From Planctomycetota bacterium (GTDB lineage Bacteria; Planctomycetota; UBA1135; UBA2386), in the NCBI GenBank assembly GCA_016793305.1, contig JAEUHU010000267.1:1-35199 (forward strand): a stretch of DNA of 35,199 nucleotides, given 5' to 3'. Numbering within the stretch: the first letter of the stretch is position 1; every line of letters begins with the position of its first letter. This document shows, piece by piece, positions 8,304-15,636 of the stretch. The position numbers and the translations under genes are program-made. The notes beneath the pieces were generated by a model that saw nothing but the letters and a program-made list of their open reading frames with translations, searched no databases and was not told where the DNA came from.

Positions 8304-9308
8304 TCACGGCCCGACGAACCCAGCGAGCGAAGCCGACACCACGGCATCCGAAGCGGTCAGCGCTGCGGCCTGCAGGAAGAATGACTCGCCGATCAGGCTG
8401 ACGACCGGCGGGATGCTCACCGCATGGTCGACGGTCGGACCCGAGGTCGCGGCCGTGAGCACGACTTGCGGGTCGACCTGCAGCGTGCAGGCCGGCCAGC
8501 CGGCGAAGTCGAGGCTGGTCGGCAGCGGCGTCGGCGCCCCGCCGAGGTCCGCGTAGCGGTTGGTGCGCCCGATGGCCAACGCGACGAGGCTGGTGCCGAC
8601 AGGCAGGTCGCCGATCCGGACCAGCGAGGTGCTGCCGACGCGCGGCAGGTCGAGCCCTGGCGTGGCGGGCAGCAGCGTCGGCGGCTGGCCGGTGGAAGCG
8701 CAACCGGTGCCGAGAGGTTGGTAGCTGGCGAGTGGTGGGTTCGGCGACTCGACGACGAAGCCGGGGACGAACTGGTTCTGCCGCAGGTCGTTCCAGGTGG
8801 GTTGGGCCACCGTGCCAGCAGCGTAGAAGTGCAGGTGGTCCTCTTGGTTGCCTTGGGCCTGGTTTGGCTCCCCTGGTGCCCAGTGCGTGTAGCCCCACGA
8901 CTCACCCGTGACCCAGGACCAGCTGCCGAGGGGCTCGACGCTTCCTGCCGGCTGGAAGCCTCCGAGCCACGGCCCGCGAGTTCGAACTGGGTTGGGCAAG
9001 GTCTGCCAGAAAATCGGATCGACGACCAGCGAGTAGACGAACGCGTTCTCCGCCGCGGACGTGATCGTCGCCAGATGCCCGCCGAGGGCCTGGGCTTTCG
9101 TGTTCGCCTCGGCCCAACGGATGCCGCCGGGGCAGCGCACGGCGAGATACCAGTGCCCGTTGCCGCCGCTCGAGGTCGGCCACTGGGTCCAGGACTGGGC
9201 GCGAAGGGTGTCGGTGCTGGCCGCGAGGGCCAGGGTGGCGAGGCACGCCGCGGCGAGGCGGCGAGTGTGGCGACGGCGTGGGACGAACGAAGCGGGAGTG
9301 GGGGACAT
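8304..9308 (-). CDS. Secreted C-type-lectin-like domain protein
   Basis: A protein of 334 residues. An Arg-rich start and hydrophobic stretch (about 11-35, ending TDTLRAQS) form a signal peptide, probably cut near residue 38. Residues 52-188 read as a C-type lectin fold: a GHWYLAV opening, GGHLATITSAAENAFVYSL, WLGGFQP, an EPN sugar-site motif (147-149) and the WND motif (172-174). Only one cysteine (C59) falls in the domain, so the usual disulfides are absent. The C-terminal 140 residues begin with GTGCAS and form a beta-rich tail of a kind often seen in planctomycete secreted proteins. It is likely a cell-surface or extracellular carbohydrate-binding protein; no catalytic domain is visible. 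It lies 73 bases behind mazG on the same strand and may share its transcript. The start was chosen because it gives a proper signal peptide. Confidence 0.8.
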   Translation of the reverse strand: MSPTPASFVPRRRHTRRLAAACLATLALAASTDTLRAQSWTQWPTSSGGNGHWYLAVRCPGGIRWAEANTKAQALGGHLATITSAAENAFVYSLVVDPIFWQTLPNPVRTRGPWLGGFQPAGSVEPLGSWSWVTGESWGYTHWAPGEPNQAQGNQEDHLHFYAAGTVAQPTWNDLRQNQFVPGFVVESPNPPLASYQPLGTGCASTGQPPTLLPATPGLDLPRVGSTSLVRIGDLPVGTSLVALAIGRTNRYADLGGAPTPLPTSLDFAGWPACTLQVDPQVVLTAATSGPTVDHAVSIPPVVSLIGESFFLQAAALTASDAVVSASLAGFVGP

Positions 9309-9381
9309 GCCCGACGAGCGACTTCGGGTCGCCGGCGGGGCGGGGATTTCCTGCTGTCGGGCCCTGGGTCCGTGCGGTCCG

Positions 9382-10200
9382 TCAGGATCGCCGCTCGCTC
9401 GCCTTCGCCCGGTTCCACGCCGCATCCATCTCCTCGAGCGACCGCCCGGCCAGCTGGAACCCGAACTCGCGTTCGACCGCCTGGAAGCGCCGCTGGAACT
9501 TGTCGATCGTGCCGGCGAGCGCCGTCTCCGGATCGACCCCGGCGTGGCGCGCCAGGTTGCACAGGCTGAACAGCACGTCGCCGAGTTCGTCGGTGATCGC
9601 CGCCAGTTCCCCGCGAGCGAGCGCCTGGTCGAGTTCGCGCAGCTCTTCGTCGACCTTGGCGCGTGGGCCGGTCGGGTCGGGCCAGTCGAAGCCCGCCTTC
9701 GCCGCCTTCTGGCCGATCCGGAACGCGCGCAGCAGGGCTGGCATCGCCGCTGGCACGCCGGACAGCACGCTGCGGTCGGTGTCGTCGCCGCGCGCGGCGG
9801 CGGCGGCCGCCTTCTCCTGCTGCTTCTGTTCCTCCCAGCGGCCGAACGCGAGCTCGGCGCTCGCTGCCTGCTGGTCCGAGAACACGTGCGGGTGGCGCCG
9901 CACCAGCTTCGCCGCGGCGGCACCGGCGACCGCGTCGAACGACGGCGCGCCCGCTTCGTGGGCGATCTGGCGCAGCATCGCGACGTTGACCAGCACGTCG
10001 CCGAGCTCTTCCTGCGCGTGGACCTCGTCGCCGCGCCGCAGCGCTTCGGCGGCCTCGAAGGCCTCTTCGAGCAGGTGGTGCGCCATGCTCGCCGTGGTCT
10101 GCTTGCGATCCCACGGACAGCCGTCGGGCGCCCGCAGGCGCGCGATCGTCTGCAGCAGCTGGTGCACACCCGGCAGGGACGCCTCGGCGGGAGCGTTCAT
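9382..10200 (-). CDS. mazG: Nucleoside triphosphate pyrophosphohydrolase MazG
   Basis: A 272-residue protein with the two tandem MazG domains of the E. coli-type enzyme (263 residues). Domain 1 carries CPWDRKQT, the metal-binding LLEEAFEAAEA (EExxE) and EELGDVLVNVAML. Domain 2 carries KVDEELRELDQAL and ITDELGDVLFSLCNLAR. The domains are joined by a Gln/Ala-rich linker (EQKQQEKAAAAAARGDD). The enzyme hydrolyses NTPs and dNTPs to monophosphates plus pyrophosphate, which cleans the nucleotide pool and in E. coli modulates (p)ppGpp-linked death. It is divergent from the superoxide dismutase gene across 135 bases and followed on its own strand by the lectin-like gene. Confidence 0.95.
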   Translation of the reverse strand: MNAPAEASLPGVHQLLQTIARLRAPDGCPWDRKQTTASMAHHLLEEAFEAAEALRRGDEVHAQEELGDVLVNVAMLRQIAHEAGAPSFDAVAGAAAAKLVRRHPHVFSDQQAASAELAFGRWEEQKQQEKAAAAAARGDDTDRSVLSGVPAAMPALLRAFRIGQKAAKAGFDWPDPTGPRAKVDEELRELDQALARGELAAITDELGDVLFSLCNLARHAGVDPETALAGTIDKFQRRFQAVEREFGFQLAGRSLEEMDAAWNRAKASERRS

Positions 10201-10335
10201 CGGGGCAGACGGTAGCGGGGCGGTTGCGGCCGCACTGCAGGTTTCGCGTGCGGGCCGACGCCGGAGGCGTATCGTCCCGGCATCGCGCGTCCACGTGGGC
10301 CGCGACACCATTCCCACCCGATCGAACGACACCCC

Positions 10336-10938
10336 ATGGCCATCGAACTGCCTCCGCTTCCCTACAGCCACGACGCCCTCGCCCCGCACATCAACGCGCA
10401 GACGCTGCAGATCCACCACGGCAAGCACCACCAGGCCTACGTCACCAACGGCAACAAGCTGATCGAAGGCACCGAGTTCGCCAGCAAGTCGTTGGTCGAG
10501 ATCGTCAAGGCGACCGCCGGCAAGGCCGACAAGGCCGGCATCTTCAACAACGCCGCCCAGGTGTGGAACCACACCTTCTACTGGCAGTCGATGAAGCCGA
10601 AGGGCGGCGGCAAGCCGACTGGCGCCATCGCCACGAAGATCGACACCGACCTCGGCGGCTACGCCAAGTTCGTTGAGCTGTTCAGCCAGGCCGGTGCGAC
10701 GCAGTTCGGCAGCGGCTGGGCGTGGCTCGTGCTGAAGGGCGGCAAGCTCGAGGTCACCAAGACCCCGAACGCCGAGACGCCGCTGACCGTGGCCGGCTGC
10801 ACGCCGCTGCTCACGATGGACGTCTGGGAGCACGCCTACTACCTCGACTTCCAGAACCGCCGTCCGGACTACATCAAGACGTTCCTCGACCACCTGGTGA
10901 ACTGGGACTTCGCCAACCAGAACCTCGCCAAGGCCTGA
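10336..10938 (+). CDS. sodB: Superoxide dismutase, Fe type
   Basis: A 200-residue cytoplasmic enzyme dismutating superoxide to peroxide and oxygen. The four metal ligands are H27 (QIHHGKHHQAYV), H79 (VWNHTFYW), D162 and H166 (MDVWEHAYY). The active-site glutamine is in the N-terminal half (NNAAQVWNHT, Q75), and the later region reads AGCTPLLTMDVWEHAYY without the Gln typical of Mn enzymes, so an iron cofactor is favoured. There is no signal peptide. It is monocistronic: a hairpin terminator follows the stop by about 26 bases. The 135-base region shared with mazG should hold its promoter, but I saw no clear boxes. Confidence 0.97.
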   Translation: MAIELPPLPYSHDALAPHINAQTLQIHHGKHHQAYVTNGNKLIEGTEFASKSLVEIVKATAGKADKAGIFNNAAQVWNHTFYWQSMKPKGGGKPTGAIATKIDTDLGGYAKFVELFSQAGATQFGSGWAWLVLKGGKLEVTKTPNAETPLTVAGCTPLLTMDVWEHAYYLDFQNRRPDYIKTFLDHLVNWDFANQNLAKA

Positions 10939-10964
10939 TCCGACCGGTTCCGATGGACGCTAGC

Positions 10965-10995
10965 CGCGGCGGGCCTGGCCCGCCGCGCGCGTTTT
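10965..10995 (+). terminator. Intrinsic terminator after sodB
   Basis: A perfect 10-bp stem CGCGGCGGGC/GCCCGCCGCG (10965-10974 with 10978-10987) has a 3-base loop and is followed by CGCG and four T residues. The stem is very strong and the T-tract short, so termination may be partial. It separates sodB from the envelope operon that starts at 11018. Confidence 0.6.
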
Positions 10996-11017
10996 CCGCC
11001 CAGCCTCTCCACCGCGC

Positions 11018-11392
11018 GTGACCTCGAACCGCCGCCGCAAGCAGAAGGCCCGCTCGCTCGGCCTGACCGACGCGGAGCTGCAGCTGTGCGAACTGCTCGC
11101 CCAGGTGCTCGAGCTGCTGCGCTGGAACCAGGTGCTCGGCTACAGCAACCAGTACCTGCTGCACGAGAAGCTCGGCCTGTCGGCCGACGAACGGCATCGC
11201 GTGATGCGCGCCGCGGCGAGTGCGGTCGAGCAGGACGGGCGCCTGCAGGACTGGGGCCGGCGGCTGATCGAGATCCAGGAGTCCTTGCAGCGCATCCAAC
11301 GGTCGATGGCGCGGGATCGTGCGGACGACGGCGAACCGGACGACTCGGACGAGCGCCCCGCGACCGGCGGCGCGGAGGCGGCCGGTGGCTAG
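11018..11392 (+). CDS. Small helical protein of unknown function
   Basis: A 124-residue protein from a GTG start, with a basic N-terminus (NRRRKQKAR), then a mostly alpha-helical body (AELQLCELLAQVLELLRW and LQDWGRRLIEIQESLQRIQR), ending in an acidic Gly/Ala tail. I see no membrane segment, signal peptide or catalytic motif, and do not recognise a family. Codon use is strongly GC3 like its neighbours, and its stop overlaps the start of the glycosyltransferase gene by 8 bases, so it is very probably a real first gene of the envelope operon. The shape suggests a cytoplasmic adaptor or coiled-coil partner, but this is only inference. Confidence 0.65.
   Translation: MTSNRRRKQKARSLGLTDAELQLCELLAQVLELLRWNQVLGYSNQYLLHEKLGLSADERHRVMRAAASAVEQDGRLQDWGRRLIEIQESLQRIQRSMARDRADDGEPDDSDERPATGGAEAAGG
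11374..11378 (+). promoter_or_regulatory. Shine-Dalgarno site fixing the GT2 start
   Basis: A perfect GGAGG lies 6 bases upstream of the GTG at 11385, inside the end of the preceding gene. It decides in favour of this GTG over the in-frame ATG at 11319, which would add 22 Arg/Thr/Pro-rich residues. Confidence 0.7.
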
Positions 11393-12194
11393 CTCGCGGA
11401 CGGCGATCAGCGGTTGCGTGATCTGCTACCAGGAGGCCGACCGCATCGTCGACTGCGTGCGCTCGCTGGCGTTCTGCGACGAGGTCGTCGTGGTCGACAG
11501 CGGCAGCACCGACGGCACGCTCGAACTGGCGGCCGGGCTCGGGGCGCGCGTGCTGGTCAACGCACCGTTCCCGGGCCACCGCGAGCAGAAGCAGTTCGCC
11601 GTCGAGCAGGCGCGGCACGACTTCGTGTTCTGCCTCGACGCCGACGAACGCTGCACGCCCGAACTGGCGGCGCTGGTCCGCGAGAAGGCTGCGGCGGGCC
11701 TCGCCGCCGACGCCTACGAGATGCCGCGCCACAACCACTACCTCGGGCGCATCAGCAAGCACGGCCTGTTCGTGCCCGATCGCAAGATCCGCCTGTTCGA
11801 CCGACGGCGCGCGCGCTGGGGCGGGCGCAACCCACACGACCACGTCGAGCTCGCCGAGGGCGCGCGCTGCGAACGACTCGAGCCCGGCATCGAGCATCTC
11901 AGCTACCGCGACATCTGGCACCACCTGCGCACCATCGACTCGTTCACCAGGATCGCCGCGCAGGCCCTCGCCGACGAGGGCCGCCGCACCAATCCGTTCG
12001 ACCTGCTGGTCCGGCCGCCGGCGGTGTTCGTGAAGAGCCTCCTGGTGAAGCGCGGCTTCCTCGACGGCTGGCGCGGCCTCGCGATCGCGACGCTGGCCGC
12101 CTACACCGACTGGAAGAAGTACTGGCGCCTGTACCGGCTGCCGCGGCAGCGCCGGCCGCGCGAAGTCTCGTCGAACCACGGAGCCTCGTCGTGA
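11385..12194 (+). CDS. Family 2 glycosyltransferase, WaaE/KdtX-like (LPS core)
   Basis: A 269-residue protein. The GT-A nucleotide-sugar fold is clear: AISGCVICYQEADR, EVVVVDSGSTDGT (34-46), HREQKQFAVEQA and the metal-binding DADE (85-88). The following segment has the WaaE/LgtF-type pattern PDRKIRLFDRRRARWGGRNPHDHVE, split here as PDRKIRLFDRRR and GGRNPHDHVE. These enzymes add a hexose (often beta-1,4-glucose) to the heptose region of the LPS inner core at the cytoplasmic face of the inner membrane. The C-terminal region (about 200-260) is amphipathic and probably membrane-associated. Its stop overlaps the next glycosyltransferase start by GTGA. The sugar transferred is not readable from the sequence. 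Confidence 0.88.
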   Translation: MASSRTAISGCVICYQEADRIVDCVRSLAFCDEVVVVDSGSTDGTLELAAGLGARVLVNAPFPGHREQKQFAVEQARHDFVFCLDADERCTPELAALVREKAAAGLAADAYEMPRHNHYLGRISKHGLFVPDRKIRLFDRRRARWGGRNPHDHVELAEGARCERLEPGIEHLSYRDIWHHLRTIDSFTRIAAQALADEGRRTNPFDLLVRPPAVFVKSLLVKRGFLDGWRGLAIATLAAYTDWKKYWRLYRLPRQRRPREVSSNHGASS

Positions 12195-13363
12195 AGCTCG
12201 CCGACGCCCGCATCCTGCACCTGTTCGCCAACTACAAGTGGACCGGGCCCGCCGATCCGGCGATCCGCGCCGCCGCCCAGCTGCGTGGGCTCGGCCTCGA
12301 CGTGACGTTCGCGCAGGGCTCGTTCGTGCACCGCGGCGGCGAACACCGGGTCGCCGAGGAACTGGCGCGGGTCGGTCTGCCGGTGGTGACCGGCCTCGAA
12401 CTGCGCAAGCACTTCCACGTGCCGTCGCTGTTGCGCGACGTGAAGGCCCTGCGGCGGCTGATCGTGCGCGATCGCATCGCCCTGCTGCATTGCCACCAGG
12501 GGGCCGACCACCTGATCGCCGCGTTGGCGGTGCGCAAGCTGCCGGCTCCGCCGGTGCTGGTGCGCAGCCTCTACGACCCGGAGCCGCCGAAGGCCGGCTT
12601 CCGCGAGCGCTTCGCGTTCCGCCGCACCGCCGCCGTGCTGGCGCCGACGGTGCTGGCGCAGGACGGCGTGGTCGCGCGCTTCGGACTGCGGCGGGAACGC
12701 GTGCTGCTGCAGGAGCCGGTCACCGAGCCGCGGCGGCAGGACGGCGAGAACGCGCGCGCGCGCTTCGGGCTCGGCACCGGCGAGCTGCTGGTCGGCATCA
12801 CCGCGCGCATCCAGCCGCACCGCCGGTTCGAGCTGCTGTGGGACACCGCGCGCGCCGTGGTCGACGAACTGCCGCAGGTGCGCTTCGTGCTGCTCGGCCG
12901 CGGCAACGAAGCAGACACCCGCACGCTGGTCACCGAGCCGGTCGCCGCGCGGCGGCTGCAGGACCACGTGATCCTGCCGGGCTACCAGAAGGGCGCCGAC
13001 TACGAAGCGGCGCTGCGCGCGCTCGACGTGTTCCTGTTCCTGGTGCCCGGCAGCGACGGCACCTGCCGCGCGGTCTGCGACGCGATGGCGTTCGGTGTGC
13101 CGGTCGTGTGCACCCGGGCCGGGATCCTGCCCGAACTGGTCGCGACGGTCCGGCCGGGCGAAGTGCCGGGCTTCGCGGTCGGCGACACGCCGGCGGCGCT
13201 GTCGGTGGCGCTGCTGGCCCTGCTGCGCGACGAAGGGCTGCGGCGGCGGGTCGGTGCCGCGGCGTTGCGGCGGGCGACCCTCGACATGGATCCGCAGCGC
13301 GCCGCGCAGCGCACCGCGGCGCTGTATGCCGAACTGCTGGCGACCGCCGAGGTGCGGCGGTGA
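12191..13363 (+). CDS. Family 4-like (GT-B) glycosyltransferase
   Basis: A 390-residue protein from a GTG overlapping the previous stop. An N-terminal Rossmann half opens with RILHLFANYKWTGPADPAIR and contains LLHCHQGADHLIAAL. The C-terminal half contains VGITARIQPHRRFELLWDTA, VRFVLLGRGNEA, VILPGYQKGADYEAALRALD and the donor-site segment GTCRAVCDAMAFGVPVVCT...GILPE. In typical GT4 enzymes this segment is an E-x7-E motif; here the second acidic position is Asp (CDAMA) and the first Glu is not obvious, so the donor site is atypical. It probably extends an LPS core or other envelope glycan in the cytoplasm, given its neighbours. Its stop overlaps the next gene by GTGA. Confidence 0.85.
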   Translation: MKLADARILHLFANYKWTGPADPAIRAAAQLRGLGLDVTFAQGSFVHRGGEHRVAEELARVGLPVVTGLELRKHFHVPSLLRDVKALRRLIVRDRIALLHCHQGADHLIAALAVRKLPAPPVLVRSLYDPEPPKAGFRERFAFRRTAAVLAPTVLAQDGVVARFGLRRERVLLQEPVTEPRRQDGENARARFGLGTGELLVGITARIQPHRRFELLWDTARAVVDELPQVRFVLLGRGNEADTRTLVTEPVAARRLQDHVILPGYQKGADYEAALRALDVFLFLVPGSDGTCRAVCDAMAFGVPVVCTRAGILPELVATVRPGEVPGFAVGDTPAALSVALLALLRDEGLRRRVGAAALRRATLDMDPQRAAQRTAALYAELLATAEVRR

Positions 13364-14430
13364 CGGTTGCTGGCGCCCTCGCCCCGGGGGCCGCCGACCG
13401 GGCCGTGCTCGACGCCTGGTGGCAGACGTTCGTCGGCACCGGCCGGCTGCCGGACCAGCTGTCGCTCGTGCAGGGGCGCCTCGTGCGCACCGTGCACCGC
13501 GGCGAGCTGCCGTCGGGACCGGTCTACGTGAAGGCGATGACGTTCCCGCGCGGCAAGGACCGGCTGCGCTACCTGCTGCGCGCGCTGCCGGGCGCCCACG
13601 AGGCGGCGATGCTGCGCCTGCTCACGGCCGCCGGCGTGCCTTGCCCCGAGGTCGTCGACGTGCGCACGGCGCGGCGGTTCGGCCTGCCATGGCGTTCGCT
13701 GCTGGTGCTGCGGGCCCTGCCGGTGGTCGAGGAGACCGCGGCGCCGGCGGCTCGCCTCGCCGACGAAGCAAGGCTCGCGGCCCAGCTCCTTCGGCTCGGC
13801 GTCGAGCACCACGACCTGCACACCGGCAACTTCGTGCGCCTCGCCGACGGTCGCCTCGCGGTGCTCGACCTGCAGTCGGCGCGCCGATCGGCGAGTGCTG
13901 GCGCGCCCACGGCCCGGCTGCGCGCTGCGGCGCGGTTGGTGCGCGACGAAGCGGCGAGCGAGCCCGAGCTGCTCGACGCCCTTGGCGCAGGAGGGCTCGT
14001 GCTGGATGCGGCCGAAGCGCGCTGGGTCGTCGGGCAGCGTCACGCCGAACGGCTGCGTCATCAGCGTTCGCGCGCGCATCGCTGCCTCACCGAGAGCACC
14101 GGCTACACGTGGCGGCTCTGCTGGAACGGGCGCGAGTTCCGCCGCCGCGGCGAACTCGGCCCCGGGCGCTGGGTGTGGGGCGGGCCGGAGCTGCGCCGCG
14201 CCTGGATCGGCTGCTGCGCCCTGCAGCAGGCGAGCCGGCCAGCCCCCGATTTCCGTGCGTTGTTCCAGAAGTGGTGGTGGCTAGGCGGGCGCTGCGCCTT
14301 GTATGTTCCGCCCGCACTGGATGCCAACCGGCTCGAAGCGGCAGTGCAGGAGGCACTGGACGGTTGGCATGGGGCGGTCGCAAGGCCGCCAGCGGTGACG
14401 ACATCCTGCGGACCTGCGGAGAACCCGTGA
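13360..14430 (+). CDS. LPS core/Kdo kinase-like protein (WaaP/KdkA/InaA kinase fold)
   Basis: A 356-residue protein from a GTG in a GTGA overlap. It has a protein-kinase-like fold as in the LPS kinase family: a Lys in PVYVKAMTFPRGKDRLRYLL (K58), a helix Glu near E81 (GAHEAAMLRLL), then the catalytic loop HHDLHTGNF (150-158, D152 and N157) and AVLDLQSAR (metal-binding D170). The family phosphorylates Kdo or heptose of the LPS inner core with ATP at the cytoplasmic membrane face. Residues 260-330 are Trp/Arg-rich. Its position between sugar transferases supports a core-phosphorylating role. Other small-molecule kinases share this fold, so the substrate is inferred. Confidence 0.82.
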   Translation: MTVAGALAPGAADRAVLDAWWQTFVGTGRLPDQLSLVQGRLVRTVHRGELPSGPVYVKAMTFPRGKDRLRYLLRALPGAHEAAMLRLLTAAGVPCPEVVDVRTARRFGLPWRSLLVLRALPVVEETAAPAARLADEARLAAQLLRLGVEHHDLHTGNFVRLADGRLAVLDLQSARRSASAGAPTARLRAAARLVRDEAASEPELLDALGAGGLVLDAAEARWVVGQRHAERLRHQRSRAHRCLTESTGYTWRLCWNGREFRRRGELGPGRWVWGGPELRRAWIGCCALQQASRPAPDFRALFQKWWWLGGRCALYVPPALDANRLEAAVQEALDGWHGAVARPPAVTTSCGPAENP

Positions 14431-15629
14431 ACGGGAATGAGCCGGACACCACCGGAGGGGACATGCCGTCGGCCCGACGTGGCGACGGGCACGAGCCTGC
14501 CCTGGTGTTGCCCTCGATGATGCCGCAGCGGCTCGTCGAACGGCTCGGGCCGGTGCGCAAGGTCATGTTCTTCGGCAAGAGCATGTCGCGCACGCGCTGC
14601 ACCGGTGCCCTGGTCGACGCACTCGAACGGCACGGTGTCGAGGTCCGCTGGCGCAACATGGTGACGCTGCGGCGCTGGTTCGGCCAGTCGCTGGCCAATC
14701 GGCTGGCGCGCGCCGAGTTCCGCCGCTTCCGCCCGGACACCGTGTTCGTGTTCTTCCGCGACCTGCCGCTGCTGCTCGCGTCCGAGTTCCGGCAGACGGC
14801 GCGCCTCGTGATCTGGTGCGAGGAGGCGCTCGAATCGCTCGACGGCTCGATCGTCGACTACTTCGCGCAGGCCGACCTGGTCTGCATGAGCAACCCGTCG
14901 CGCTTCGACTGGCTGCGCGAGCGTGGGCTCGACAACATGGCGTTCCTGATGAGCGGCTTCTCGCCGCGCTTCCATCGGGCGGCGCCGAACCAGCCGTTCG
15001 AGCGCGACGTCGCGTTCATCGGCGGGCCCGGCCGGCGTGGCCAGCGCGCCGAGTTCCTGGCCAGCATCGGCCGCCGCTTCGACACCGAGGTGTTCGGCAT
15101 GCACTGGGACCGCTGGCGGCACGTGACCGGCGACCTGCGCACCCAGCCGCCGGTCGACAACCGTCGCTATGCGCGCATCTGTGCCACCTCGCGCATCGTG
15201 CTCGGCCTCAACGAGGTCAACGACGACAGCTACTACTTCAGCAACCGCACGTTCCTGACGCTGGCGTGCGGCGCGTTCCACCTGACGCACTACGTGCCGA
15301 AGCTCGAGAACGTGTTCCGCGATGGTGAGCACCTGGTCTGGTACCGCGACGAGGACGAAGCGATCGAGCAGATCGAGCACTGGCTGCCGCGCGACGAGGA
15401 GCGTCGCCGGATCGCCGCGACCGGCCATGCAGAAGTGATGCAGCACCACCAGTACTTCCACCGGGTCGCCCGCATCCTGCACTGGCTGGACGTCGGCCTG
15501 CCGCAGGACGGACTGGGCCTCGTCGGTCAGGGTCTGCTCGGTCAGGGCCAGCTCGGTCAGGGGGCGCCGGGCTCGGCGATCGTGCAGCGCCTCGAGTCGG
15601 GTCGCCGGGAACCGCGCCGGGACGGCTGA
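14427..15629 (+). CDS. CgeB-like glycosyltransferase (DUF3880/GT_92-type C-terminus)
   Basis: About 400 residues. VRKVMFFGKSMSRTRCTGAL begins a Rossmann-like half; RLVIWCEEALESLD, ADLVCMSNPSRFDWLRERG and FERDVAFIGGPGRRGQRAEF follow. The C-terminal half has YARICATSRIVLGLNEV, SNRTFLTLACGAFHLTHYVP and HLVWYRDEDEAIEQIEHWL, the pattern of CgeB-type glycosyltransferases (NRxFEAxACGxFxLT, YxDxDEL). The acceptor is unknown; context suggests envelope glycan. The start is uncertain: GTG at 14427 continues the operon's GTGA overlaps, but ATG at 14463 has a stronger ribosome site. The C-terminus carries a short pentapeptide repeat (15519-15563) that is not part of the fold. Confidence 0.8.
   Translation: MNGNEPDTTGGDMPSARRGDGHEPALVLPSMMPQRLVERLGPVRKVMFFGKSMSRTRCTGALVDALERHGVEVRWRNMVTLRRWFGQSLANRLARAEFRRFRPDTVFVFFRDLPLLLASEFRQTARLVIWCEEALESLDGSIVDYFAQADLVCMSNPSRFDWLRERGLDNMAFLMSGFSPRFHRAAPNQPFERDVAFIGGPGRRGQRAEFLASIGRRFDTEVFGMHWDRWRHVTGDLRTQPPVDNRRYARICATSRIVLGLNEVNDDSYYFSNRTFLTLACGAFHLTHYVPKLENVFRDGEHLVWYRDEDEAIEQIEHWLPRDEERRRIAATGHAEVMQHHQYFHRVARILHWLDVGLPQDGLGLVGQGLLGQGQLGQGAPGSAIVQRLESGRREPRRDG
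14454..14460 (+). promoter_or_regulatory. Strong Shine-Dalgarno for the alternative CgeB-like start
   Basis: GGAGGGG stands two bases before the ATG at 14463 (GGAGG to ATG spacing 4). The alternative, a GTG at 14427, is preceded by GGAG with a 5-base spacer. Both starts may be used; the region between contains no conserved residues. Confidence 0.45.
15519..15563 (+). repeat. Three tandem 15-base repeats (pentapeptide LxGQG)
   Basis: Three consecutive 15-mers, CTCGTCGGTCAGGGT, CTGCTCGGTCAGGGC and CAGCTCGGTCAGGGG, encode LVGQG-LLGQG-QLGQG near the C-terminus of the CgeB-like protein. Each repeat is five codons, so copy-number change keeps the reading frame. Confidence 0.85.
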
Positions 15630-15636
15630 GCGTCGC

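Noticed and set aside
7823..8347. A 174-codon minus-strand frame in the non-coding stretch
   Set aside because: It reads straight through the terminator hairpin, has mixed third-base composition and no recognisable domain or ribosome site.
9318..9332. Small hairpin GCGAC-TTCGG-GTCGC just upstream of the lectin-like gene
   Set aside because: Only five base pairs with no T-tract; likely chance in GC-rich sequence.
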